Notes: generated by a model from the letters alone, not told the origin. 5,246 bases of DNA from an uncultured Eubacteriales bacterium (GCA_905211955.1 CAJMCT010000081.1:1-5246); one strand, 5' to 3'; positions 1-5,246 are shown, numbered from the stretch's first letter. Numbers and translations: made by a program.

Positions 1-81
1 CTTGGTATTAATATTTCTAAAGAAAACATGGAAAAAGAATTTGATAGATTAGGTTTTGCCTATGAATTAAAGGTGAGCGAT
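1..81 (+). pseudogene. possible fragment of the PheT B5 domain, cut by the window edge and fused in frame to the LysR gene
   Basis: The frame starting at base 1 is open and carries 27 residues that begin LGINISKENM and continue through DRLGFAYEL to KVSD. From memory this pattern (LG..IS.E.M..IF.RLGF.YE) matches the B5 domain of the phenylalanyl-tRNA synthetase beta subunit, a DNA/RNA-binding-fold module in the middle of an enzyme of about 800 residues. The match stops at base 81, where the expected continuation toward a VPSRR-type motif is replaced by the N-terminus of a LysR regulator in the same frame, with no stop between. It could be a truncated pheT remnant, an assembly join, or a chance resemblance in a leader region. 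The other two frames on this strand close early, at base 8 and base 50. The call rests on recalled family consensus only. Confidence 0.4.
69..76 (+). promoter_or_regulatory. ribosome binding site that sets the LysR start
   Basis: AAAGGTGA lies five bases before the ATG at 82. No comparable site precedes the earlier in-frame ATG at 28, and the family N-terminus (MELQKLRYF) begins at 82, so 82 is the start chosen. Confidence 0.75.
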
Positions 82-939
82 ATGGAACTACAAAAACTAA
101 GATATTTTTATACTGTTGCCACGATAGAACACGTGACGAAAGCGGCGGAAAGTTTACACGTTTCGCAACCGTCATTAACGCAAGCCATACACGGCTTAGA
201 AGAAGAACTTGGAGTTCCGCTATTCAAAAAGCAAGGAAGAAAAATTGCGCTTACCGAGTTTGGCACGCACTTAAAGTATAGGTTGGATACTTTGCTACCC
301 GAAATAGACAATCTGCCAAACGAACTTTCGGGGTTAAAAGAGCAAGTCAATAAAACTATTAAACTAAAAATACTTGCGGCATCGACCTTTGTTATTAATA
401 CCATAATGAAGTATAAAAAACTGCGCCCTAACGTTGTTTTCGACTTTGAGCAAGGCGATTATAACGGGGACTGCGATATAGTAATCACCACTAACGGTGC
501 AAGCCATAAAAATCAAAAAAATCTTACAAACAAATCGATAATAAAAGAAAAAATTTTTCTTGCCGTACCCAAAGAGTCTTTATATGCGCAAATGTCATGC
601 ATTGATTTAGAAAACGTAAAAGATGAAAACTTTATAATGCTATCTACCGCAAGGCTATTTGGTGTTATTTGCAAAAAGTTTTGTACTATTGCAGGCTTTA
701 ACCCTAAAATTCTTTTCGAGTCGGACTCCCCTTCCGCCGTCCAGAACATAATCAGTATGGGCTCTGGCGTAGCATTTTGGCCCGAACACTCTTGGGGAAA
801 AATCAATAATAAACACGTATCGCTTATCCCCATTTCAAGCCCCGACTGTCAAAGAGATTTAATACTTGAACTTCACGATAGAATTCCAAAATCAATGTAT
901 GCCGAAGACTTTTATGACTTCTTACTTAAACAAATATAG
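82..939 (+). CDS. LysR-family transcriptional regulator
   Basis: This 285-residue protein has the usual LysR length and layout. The N-terminal winged helix-turn-helix spans about residues 1-60: MELQKLRYF is the standard opening, the helix-turn-helix reads TKAAESLHVSQPSLTQAI (residues 19-36), and LEEELGVPLF (39-48) plus LTEFG (57-61) complete the domain. A linker helix (about 65-90) leads to an effector-binding domain of periplasmic-binding-protein fold. There DCDIVIT and, near the C-terminus, SDSPSAVQNIISMGSGVAFWPEHSW are recognisable; the first part of the effector domain looks somewhat short. Such proteins bind DNA as tetramers and respond to a small molecule that I cannot name here. The frame is open upstream to the window edge, but the ribosome binding site and family alignment both favour base 82. 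No divergent target gene is visible. The gene ends in its own terminator and is convergent with the araC-type gene. Confidence 0.93.
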   Translation: MELQKLRYFYTVATIEHVTKAAESLHVSQPSLTQAIHGLEEELGVPLFKKQGRKIALTEFGTHLKYRLDTLLPEIDNLPNELSGLKEQVNKTIKLKILAASTFVINTIMKYKKLRPNVVFDFEQGDYNGDCDIVITTNGASHKNQKNLTNKSIIKEKIFLAVPKESLYAQMSCIDLENVKDENFIMLSTARLFGVICKKFCTIAGFNPKILFESDSPSAVQNIISMGSGVAFWPEHSWGKINNKHVSLIPISSPDCQRDLILELHDRIPKSMYAEDFYDFLLKQI

Positions 940-975
940 AAAAAGCGCTTTATCAAAAAGCGCTTTTTGTTTTAT
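940..975 (+). terminator. rho-independent terminator of the LysR gene
   Basis: AAAAAGCGCT (940-949) pairs perfectly with AGCGCTTTTT (959-968). Two more T-A pairs extend the stem to 12 bp with a five-base loop, and a T-rich tail (GTTTTATATTTC) follows. The stem starts directly after the TAG stop. The flanking A and T runs could let it work in both directions, which would suit its place between convergent genes. Confidence 0.9.
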
Positions 976-1044
976 ATTTCTTACTAAACTTTTTACGGCA
1001 GTAAAAATTTAAGACTAAATCTTTACGTAGAAATGTTCTAAATT

Positions 1045-1079
1045 ATCTATAGATTTTTTTCGTCAAATTTATAAATTTG
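1045..1079. repeat. two short perfect palindromes in the convergent intergenic gap
   Basis: ATCTATAGAT (1045-1054) is a 10-base palindrome followed by a T run, and CAAATTTATAAATTTG (1064-1079) is a 16-base palindrome. Each is almost entirely A and T, so some such matches are expected by chance in this composition. They could be weak hairpins or protein-binding sites. No gene starts nearby, which argues against operators. Confidence 0.35.
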
Positions 1080-1119
1080 TCTTTTATTTAGCTATAATTG
1101 CGATTAAGGTGATCATGTC

Positions 1120-1175
1120 ACAATATTCTCCTTTTTTAGTTTATCTTTTTAATACAAAAAAGGCTATAATATTGT
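1120..1175. repeat. imperfect inverted repeat with arms of 18-20 bases
   Basis: ACAATATT (1120-1127) and CCTTTTTT (1130-1137) on the left match AAAAAAGG (1156-1163) and AATATTGT (1168-1175) on the right. That gives 16 pairs, broken by a small internal loop (2 bases against 4) and closed by an 18-base loop. There is no T tail in either direction, so it does not look like a terminator. It may be a structured RNA, a decayed mobile-element end or a chance AT-rich structure. The rest of the 940-1212 gap holds no gene that I can see. Confidence 0.45.
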
Positions 1176-1192
1176 TCCCCAATTAAATTACG

Positions 1193-1236
1193 CAAAATAA
1201 AAAAGATTTGCCCTAATTTTTAGAGGCAAACCTTTT
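1193..1236 (-). terminator. rho-independent terminator overlapping the end of the AraC-type gene
   Basis: Read on the minus strand, AAAAGGTTTGCC (1236-1225) pairs with GGCAAATCTTTT (1212-1201) in a 12-bp stem with one G-U pair. The loop contains a further CTAA/TTAG mini-stem, and the T-rich tract continues to about 1193. The left arm lies inside the coding sequence and the TAG stop codon (1215-1213) sits in the loop. The one mismatch is a G-U wobble only in minus-strand RNA, which fits termination in that direction. Confidence 0.8.
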
Positions 1237-2049
1237 ATCTACCTTTTGTTTATTTATCGTTTGAGAAGGAACTTCGCCCATTATTTTTTTATACACTTTT
1301 GAAAAGTACAAAGCGTCTTGAAAGCCACATGCAAAAGCGATGTCTTTGATACTACTAACCCTTCTTTTAATAAGCGAATACGCATACTTTATCCTTAGCG
1401 AATTACAATATTCGCTAATCGTACTCTTGATGTTTTTTGAAAACACACGAGAAATATACTTAGGATTATAGGATAAATCTTTAGAGATTTTATCAAGATT
1501 AAAATCTATATCGGTAAAATGGTCGTCAACGTATTTTTTTATTTGGTGTGCAAGATTTATTTCGCTTGTTGCCTTTGGCTTTTTAACAGCATTAAGTTTG
1601 CCAATCTCAGTAAGGGTTATAAACAAAACGCCTTCACTTGCAATATCAATAATAGACTCGTCAACGTTTAGATTATCAATCCAAATTTTCTCTACCTTTT
1701 TTACCTGTTTATAAACACAATTTAGTGGACTTATACCCAAATTATCCATAACGTCTATTGCCGAAGTGCCTATAAAACTAATATAAGCAAACTTTAGTTC
1801 GTCAACGTTTTCAATAGAATAATGTTGCGCCGGAAACTCTATAAAAATATCACCCTTTTCTATCTCATAATCAGAATAGTTTGTGTGAAATATACCCTTT
1901 CCACTAGTCACGTAAAAAATTTTACAATAGGTGCAATATTTCCACTCAGAGTATACGCTTTCATCAGTTTCGTAAACGTAGTTTATAACTTGAACGTCAT
2001 TCTTTTTTACTTCCTTTACAAAATTACAAATATTAATAACTTCTCTCAT
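1213..2049 (-). CDS. AraC-family transcriptional regulator with N-terminal cupin domain
   Basis: This 278-residue protein has the standard AraC length. Residues about 35-100 form a ligand-sensing cupin: FYVTSGKGIFHTNYSDYEIEKGD fits the family strands, followed by FIEFPAQHYSIE and the FAYISFIG segment. Residues about 165-265 hold the two helix-turn-helix motifs of the DNA-binding domain. The first is around NLDKISKDLSYNPKYISRVF (184-203). The second is around SIKDIAFACGFQDALYFSKV (233-252), ending in the typical YKKIMGEVPSQ. Members with this cupin often sense sugars or related small molecules; the ligand here is unknown. The gene is divergent from the acetyltransferase-oxidoreductase operon, the usual position for its activator. 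No ribosome binding site precedes the ATG, and no in-frame ATG, GTG or TTG lies within the first two dozen codons, so this start is kept. The mRNA may be leaderless. Confidence 0.94.
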   Translation of the reverse strand: MREVINICNFVKEVKKNDVQVINYVYETDESVYSEWKYCTYCKIFYVTSGKGIFHTNYSDYEIEKGDIFIEFPAQHYSIENVDELKFAYISFIGTSAIDVMDNLGISPLNCVYKQVKKVEKIWIDNLNVDESIIDIASEGVLFITLTEIGKLNAVKKPKATSEINLAHQIKKYVDDHFTDIDFNLDKISKDLSYNPKYISRVFSKNIKSTISEYCNSLRIKYAYSLIKRRVSSIKDIAFACGFQDALYFSKVYKKIMGEVPSQTINKQKVDKRFASKN

Positions 2050-2055
2050 ACTTAA

Positions 2056-2084
2056 ATGATAATAGTAATTTTAAAAAAAGTCAA
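2056..2084 (-). promoter_or_regulatory. promoter of the AraC-type gene
   Basis: On the minus strand, TTGACT (2084-2079) and TATCAT (2061-2056) are separated by exactly 17 bases; each differs from the consensus at one position. Transcription would start about seven bases downstream, at roughly 2049, which is the A of the start codon. Confidence 0.6.
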
Positions 2085-2094
2085 TGTAAAAGTA

Positions 2095-2125
2095 GAATAA
2101 TTCCTTATATATCTTGAATTTTTCC
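2095..2125 (+). promoter_or_regulatory. candidate AraC-type operator: two direct repeats 21 bp apart
   Basis: GAATAATTCC (2095-2104) and GAATTTTTCC (2116-2125) match at 8 of 10 positions and are offset by 21 bp, two turns of the helix. The second copy ends one base before the -35 box of the operon promoter. AraC-family activators typically bind tandem half-sites with this geometry next to or overlapping the -35 box. The sites also lie between the two divergent promoters, so binding could affect both. The AT-rich background makes a chance match possible. Confidence 0.5.
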
Positions 2126-2126
2126 A

Positions 2127-2155
2127 TTGATAGACTTAAAAATATTGTGTAAAAT
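2127..2155 (+). promoter_or_regulatory. promoter of the acetyltransferase-oxidoreductase operon
   Basis: TTGATA (2127-2132) and TAAAAT (2150-2155) are separated by 17 bases, giving a predicted start near 2162 and a leader of about 27 bases. The same two hexamers with the same spacing recur before azlC. Confidence 0.7.
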
Positions 2156-2175
2156 GCAACCAAGAAAAACACTTT

Positions 2176-2182
2176 AAGGGGC
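2176..2182 (+). promoter_or_regulatory. ribosome binding site of the GNAT gene
   Basis: AAGGGGC lies six bases before the ATG at 2189. It supports that start over the in-frame ATG at 2204, which has no such site. Confidence 0.75.
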
Positions 2183-2188
2183 AAAAAA

Positions 2189-2794
2189 ATGAAGCAACTT
2201 GCAATGAAGGCAAAAATTTATACCATACCCAAAAGAGAAGTAGTTTTGCCAAACGGATATAAATTTATTAACTTTGACGGAAGCGAAAGCCAAAAAAACG
2301 CGTGGAAAACTATCGTTGTTGAGCCACCCGTTCCACCCTTTGATGCCGACGAATATTGGAAAATCGCTATTGAAGATTATTCAAGTTTAGATTTAGTACC
2401 TGAAAGAGATATGTGGTTTGTTCTAAACGATAAATCGGAATACGTTGCGACCATAACGACCATCACACACGCAAACGGTACGGGATATTTGCATATGGTT
2501 AAAATGCTTATGAGCGAACGCGGAAAAGGAATTGGGCAAGCGATGTCTGACTTTTCTATTGAAGAGTTTAGAAAAAGGGGCATAAACGAAGTTTATTTAA
2601 CGACCGATGATTTTAGAATTCCCGCAATAAAGACTTATTTAAAATCGGGATATTTGCCCATAATTTACACTGATCCCGAAAGCGATATGCTTGCACGTTG
2701 GGACAAAATTTTTAATGATATAAATTATCCTAAAACTGAATACGTTTTTGAAGAATATAGAGAATATGGAGAGATTAAAAATGAAGAAAATTAA
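2189..2794 (+). CDS. GNAT-family N-acetyltransferase
   Basis: This 201-residue protein carries a recognisable Gcn5-related acetyltransferase core in its second half. Strand beta-4 and motif A read YLHMVKMLMSERGKGIGQAM (about 100-119). RGKGIG (111-116) is the R/Q-x-x-G-x-G/A loop that binds the pyrophosphate of acetyl-CoA. The later core is EVYLTTDDFRIPAIKTYLKSGYLP (134-157), with the A-I-x-x-Y-x-x-x-G-Y pattern of motif B. The family transfers an acetyl group from acetyl-CoA to an amine; the acceptor cannot be told from sequence. The N-terminal 70 or so residues are less conserved and may shape the acceptor site. It is the first gene of the operon, and its last 14 bases overlap the oxidoreductase start, so the two are probably translated together and may act on the same compound. 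The protein has no signal peptide or membrane segment and should be cytoplasmic. Confidence 0.88.
   Translation: MKQLAMKAKIYTIPKREVVLPNGYKFINFDGSESQKNAWKTIVVEPPVPPFDADEYWKIAIEDYSSLDLVPERDMWFVLNDKSEYVATITTITHANGTGYLHMVKMLMSERGKGIGQAMSDFSIEEFRKRGINEVYLTTDDFRIPAIKTYLKSGYLPIIYTDPESDMLARWDKIFNDINYPKTEYVFEEYREYGEIKNEEN
2768..2773 (+). promoter_or_regulatory. ribosome binding site that sets the oxidoreductase start
   Basis: GGAGAG lies seven bases before the ATG at 2781, inside the end of the GNAT gene. It decides against the in-frame TTG at 2748 and the ATG at 2766, whose last base is the first base of this site. Confidence 0.75.
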
Positions 2795-4061
2795 GATTGG
2801 TGTGTTTGGGGTTTACCGTGGTTCAAGCATGATTAATACCTTTCGTTTTACGGGCATGGCTGAAATAGTTGCACTATGCGACAAGTGGAAAGACGCTTTA
2901 GAAAGGCAAAAGGAAATAATTAATGACGACTCTATCACCTATTACGATGATTTTGATGAGTTTATAAAGCACGATATGGATGCAGTTGTTCTCGCAAACT
3001 ATGCAACCGAACACGCAAAGTTTGCTATAAAGGCAATGAAGGCTGGCAAACACGTTTATTCTGAAGTTTTGCCCTGCCAAACCATGCAAGAAGCGGTTAA
3101 CCTTATTGAAGCGGTTGAGCAAACGGGCAAAATTTATTGCTATGGCGAAAACTTTTGCTATCTTCCTTGCACAATGGAAATGAAAAAACTTTACCAAAAT
3201 GGTACGATAGGCGAGTTTGAATATGGCGAAGGTGAATACGTTCACGATTGTTTCCCCTATTGGCAAAGCATTACCTATGGCAACGAAAACCATTGGCGAA
3301 ACAATATGTATTCAACCTTTTACTGCACGCACGCAATAGGCCCAATCGTTCACTCAACAGGGCTTCGTCCTGTTTCGGTAGTAGGTATTGAAGGCACTAA
3401 AAACACAAGAAACTTACTTGTTGGTGCTAAGGGTGGTCAATTTGGTATGGTGCTTATCACCTTCGAAAACGGCGGTATTATGAAAGCGCTTATCAGTTGC
3501 TTCCTTAAAGGTAGTTCTATTTGGTATTCACTTTACGGCTCTAAAGCCACTATTGAAAGCGAAAGAGAAATTGAAGGTAGCCGTGGGGTTGCAGGGGTTA
3601 ATTTAAGCCTTAAAGAAGGCGAACACAAATGCTACAAAGTTGATTTAGACGAAAACCTTTTACAGTTCGGGCACTACGGTTCTGACTATCACTGTTTATC
3701 TAATTTTATAGATAGGCTTAAAGGCAACGTTAACGCAGACGTTATAGACGTTTATGAAGCGCTAGATATGTTCTTGCCCGGTATGTTTGCTTATCGTTCT
3801 ATCCTAAACGGTGGTGTGAAAATGGCAGTACCTAACCTAAGGAATAAGGCTGAGCGCGACAAATACCGTTTTGATACCGCTTGCGTTGATCCTGCCATTG
3901 CTAAAGACCAACTTTTGCCAACTTGTTCGTTAGGAACACCTGAAATTAATAATGCCGTTTATCAATCGGCAAAAGAAAACTGGCAAGAAGAATTTAAGAA
4001 GAACGAAGGTTATACTAAAGCCGCTTTCTCACAAGGTTGTTTAGATACGGAAGAAAATTAA
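2781..4061 (+). CDS. Gfo/Idh/MocA-family NAD(P)-dependent oxidoreductase
   Basis: This 426-residue protein opens with a Rossmann fold: KKIKIGVFGVYRGSSM at residues 2-17, then EIVALCDKW and the second strand VVLANYATEHAKFAIKAMKAGKHVYSEVLP (69-98). The C-terminal alpha/beta domain contains GEGEYVHDC, HWRNNMYSTFYCTHAIGP (171-188) and a substrate-domain histidine at 184. The family oxidises or reduces sugars, inositols and related alcohols, or uses NAD in glycoside cleavage. Two features are unusual. The dinucleotide loop reads G-V-Y-R-G instead of GxGxxG, and the usual E-K-P motif is SEVLP (94-98), lacking the lysine that acts in catalysis in classical members. Length and order are otherwise intact, so I read this as a divergent subfamily and not a dead gene. 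The start at 2781 follows from its ribosome binding site. It is cytoplasmic, the second gene of the operon, and under likely control of the divergent AraC-type regulator. Confidence 0.9.
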   Translation: MKKIKIGVFGVYRGSSMINTFRFTGMAEIVALCDKWKDALERQKEIINDDSITYYDDFDEFIKHDMDAVVLANYATEHAKFAIKAMKAGKHVYSEVLPCQTMQEAVNLIEAVEQTGKIYCYGENFCYLPCTMEMKKLYQNGTIGEFEYGEGEYVHDCFPYWQSITYGNENHWRNNMYSTFYCTHAIGPIVHSTGLRPVSVVGIEGTKNTRNLLVGAKGGQFGMVLITFENGGIMKALISCFLKGSSIWYSLYGSKATIESEREIEGSRGVAGVNLSLKEGEHKCYKVDLDENLLQFGHYGSDYHCLSNFIDRLKGNVNADVIDVYEALDMFLPGMFAYRSILNGGVKMAVPNLRNKAERDKYRFDTACVDPAIAKDQLLPTCSLGTPEINNAVYQSAKENWQEEFKKNEGYTKAAFSQGCLDTEEN

Positions 4062-4068
4062 ATTTAAT

Positions 4069-4104
4069 GCGTGCACAACTTTTGTGCACGCCTTTTTGTT
4101 TTTA
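4069..4104 (+). terminator. rho-independent terminator of the acetyltransferase-oxidoreductase operon
   Basis: GCGTGCACAA (4069-4078) pairs perfectly with TTGTGCACGC (4082-4091) around a three-base loop, or with nine pairs and a five-base loop. The tail CTTTTTGTTTTTAT follows. It starts eight bases after the TAA stop and separates this operon from azlCD. Confidence 0.93.
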
Positions 4105-4204
4105 TTTACAACTAAATATTCATACTTTTTAGCCCTTTAACTATTTAAGTTTTCGATACACTTTATGCTTGAATAAAAGTTTTAGTCTACCCCTTTTGAT
4201 TTTG

Positions 4205-4233
4205 TTGATAAGATTTTTTATTTGTGCTAAAAT
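4205..4233 (+). promoter_or_regulatory. extended -10 promoter of the azlCD operon
   Basis: TTGATA (4205-4210) and TAAAAT (4228-4233) are 17 bases apart, and TGC directly before the -10 box gives the extended TGn element. The predicted start near 4240 leaves a leader of about 16 bases, too short for a riboswitch or T-box. I see no clear regulator site around it. Confidence 0.75.
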
Positions 4234-4243
4234 TGGTTTTATT

Positions 4244-4250
4244 AAAGGGG
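4244..4250 (+). promoter_or_regulatory. ribosome binding site that sets the azlC start
   Basis: AAAGGGG lies five bases before the ATG at 4256. Together with the promoter at 4205-4233, which falls inside the longer open frame beginning at TTG 4169, it fixes 4256 as the start. Confidence 0.85.
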
Positions 4251-4255
4251 CGGTT

Positions 4256-4999
4256 ATGCAAAAGACGTTTTCAGGTTTATCATTTAAAAAGGGCGTTAAG
4301 GATGGGCTTCCGATAGGTTTAGGATACTTATCGGTTTCTTTTGCGTTTGGCGTTCAAGCAAGTCTTTTAGGTATACCCGTTTTAATTACCGCAATGATTT
4401 CTATGACTAATCTAACGTCCGCCGGTCAACTTGCGGGGCTTAACGTTATCGCTATGGGCGGTACTTTTTTAGAAATTATCTTAACACAACTCGTAATTAA
4501 CTCCCGATATTTTTTGATGAGTATATCCCTATCGCAAAAAGTCGATAGTAGTTTTAACACAGGCACAAGGCTACTATGTTCTGCATTTATTACCGACGAG
4601 ATTTTTGCGGTGGGCATATCCAACAATAGCATAGGCAAAAAGTACTTTTTAGGACTATCATTACTACCTTACGTAGGTTGGGCAAGCGGAACGGTTTTAG
4701 GCGCTATTTTAGGGGACGTATTGCCGATAGAAATTACTTCGGCTCTCGGCATTGCGCTCTACGCTATGTTTATTGCTATAATTATTCCGCCGTCCGTAAA
4801 GTCTTATAACGTGCTATTCGTTGTTCTACTTAGCGCAGGAATAAGTTGCGTTTTTTACTATGTGCCTATACTAAAAGAAAACGTTTCTCAAGGGTTTAGC
4901 GTTATTATATGCGCACTTACCGCATCGATTATAGCGTCTATTTTGTTCCCTATAAAAAATAGCGATGAAGAAAACGTTAATCAAAAGGGGGCACAATAA
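4256..4999 (+). CDS. azlC: AzlC, large subunit of the branched-chain amino acid exporter
   Basis: This 247-residue membrane protein has the normal AzlC length. The N-terminal signature GLPIGLGYLSVSFAFGVQASLLG (residues 17-39) forms the first membrane segment. SAGQLAGLNVI (55-65) and LTQLVINSRYFLMSISLSQKV (76-96) are further family hallmarks. Hydrophobic segments then lie at about 130-153, 161-179, 184-203 and 211-232, followed by a short charged tail. With its small partner AzlD it forms a cytoplasmic-membrane exporter. AzlCD of Bacillus subtilis gives resistance to the leucine analogue 4-azaleucine, and the homologous YgaZH of Escherichia coli exports valine. The exact substrate here is inferred from the family. 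The stop codon directly abuts the azlD ATG, so the two are translated together. There is no adjacent Lrp-type regulator as there is in B. subtilis, where azlB opens the operon. Confidence 0.93.
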   Translation: MQKTFSGLSFKKGVKDGLPIGLGYLSVSFAFGVQASLLGIPVLITAMISMTNLTSAGQLAGLNVIAMGGTFLEIILTQLVINSRYFLMSISLSQKVDSSFNTGTRLLCSAFITDEIFAVGISNNSIGKKYFLGLSLLPYVGWASGTVLGAILGDVLPIEITSALGIALYAMFIAIIIPPSVKSYNVLFVVLLSAGISCVFYYVPILKENVSQGFSVIICALTASIIASILFPIKNSDEENVNQKGAQ

Positions 5000-5246
5000 A
5001 TGGACTATACAAAAATGATATTTATGGTGCTTACCATGGCAGGAGTCACCTATATTATAAGAACGTTGCCAATGCTATTTTTTAGAAAAAAGATTACGAA
5101 CACTTTTATTTGCAGTCTTTTATACTATATCCCCTATGCCGTGCTATCCGCTATGACTTTTCCTTATATATTCTATTCAACTAACAGTTTTTGGACGGCG
5201 CTTATAGGAACGGTGGTTGCGCTAATATCGGCAATGACGCTTAAGA
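5000..5246 (+). CDS. azlD: AzlD, small subunit of the branched-chain amino acid exporter (3' end outside the window)
   Basis: The frame opens at ATG 5000, immediately after the azlC stop (TAAATG), with AAGGGGG at 4985-4991 serving as ribosome binding site. The 82 visible codons begin MDYTKMIFMVLTMAGVTYII. They carry the AzlD hallmarks VTYIIRTLPMLFFRKKI (about residues 16-32) and LYYIPYAVLSAMTFP (41-55), and end inside the third hydrophobic segment. The family is about 100-110 residues long with three membrane helices, so some 20-30 residues are missing beyond the edge. It is the partner of AzlC in the exporter, and both parts are needed in the systems studied. Confidence 0.93.
   Translation, partial: MDYTKMIFMVLTMAGVTYIIRTLPMLFFRKKITNTFICSLLYYIPYAVLSAMTFPYIFYSTNSFWTALIGTVVALISAMTLK

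Noticed and set aside
41..68. TTGATA at 41-46 as the -35 box of a LysR promoter
   Set aside because: No acceptable -10 box lies 16-18 bases downstream, and the stretch looks coding.
1109..1122. GTGATCATGTCACA as a Crp/Fnr-type operator
   Set aside because: The spacer is five bases, not six, and it sits between convergent genes with no promoter to control.
1093..1170. TATAAT at 1093-1098 and 1165-1170 as + strand promoters
   Set aside because: Neither has a -35 box at a usable distance, and no + strand gene follows.
1822..2055. A 77-codon + strand open frame opposite the start of the AraC-type gene
   Set aside because: It is a low-complexity reading opposite a clearly recognised protein, with no ribosome binding site.
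2748..2780. An 11-residue extension of the oxidoreductase from a TTG codon at 2748
   Set aside because: The ATG at 2781 has GGAGAG at the right distance, and the Rossmann strand begins right after it.
2898..3293. A 131-codon minus-strand open frame within the oxidoreductase gene
   Set aside because: It lies wholly opposite a well-supported enzyme and shows no family resemblance.
4062..4204. A T-box or leucine-type leader before azlC
   Set aside because: The best promoter lies downstream of this region and leaves a leader of only about 16 bases; no T-box-like structure was seen.
4169..4255. A 29-residue hydrophobic extension of AzlC from a TTG codon
   Set aside because: The azlC promoter and ribosome binding site lie inside this stretch, and the family N-terminus fits 4256.

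Overview
The window is AT-rich bacterial DNA that reads like a Gram-positive anaerobe, probably a Clostridia-type member of the Bacillota. This is an inference. It rests on strong purine-rich ribosome binding sites (AAGGGG, GGAGAG, AAAGGTGA), vegetative promoters of the form TTGATA-17-TAAAAT, hairpin-plus-T-run terminators and the protein families present. I see no rRNA, tRNA, CRISPR array, transposase or phage gene, and no clear case of a new defence or mobile system. It looks like ordinary chromosomal metabolism and regulation, with some points of real regulatory interest.

Layout. At 1-81 there is an open frame that resembles a piece of the B5 domain of the phenylalanyl-tRNA synthetase beta chain. 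It runs in frame into a LysR-family regulator (82-939, +), which ends in a strong terminator (940-975). A 273-base gene-free stretch (940-1212) follows, rich in inverted repeats, between this gene and a convergent AraC-family regulator (1213-2049, -). That gene's own terminator hairpin contains its stop codon and last codons. The AraC gene is divergent from a two-gene operon on the + strand: a GNAT acetyltransferase (2189-2794) and a Gfo/Idh/MocA-type oxidoreductase (2781-4061). The two overlap by 14 bases and end at a strong terminator (4069-4104). A second operon follows: azlC (4256-4999) and the start of azlD (5000 to the window edge), a two-part exporter of branched-chain amino acids.

How the parts may work together. 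The 139-base gap between araC and the GNAT gene carries a good promoter in each direction. Between them is a pair of 10-base direct repeats offset by 21 bp, two helical turns, with the second copy one base from the operon's -35 box. This is the classic arrangement for an AraC-type activator, so the likely model is that the divergent regulator senses a ligand through its cupin domain and switches on the acetyltransferase-oxidoreductase pair. The substrate cannot be read from the sequence. The predicted araC transcription start falls at its ATG and no ribosome binding site is visible, so its mRNA may be leaderless. The azlCD operon has its own extended -10 promoter and appears to be independent. 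The target of the LysR protein is unknown; no likely target lies beside it in the window.
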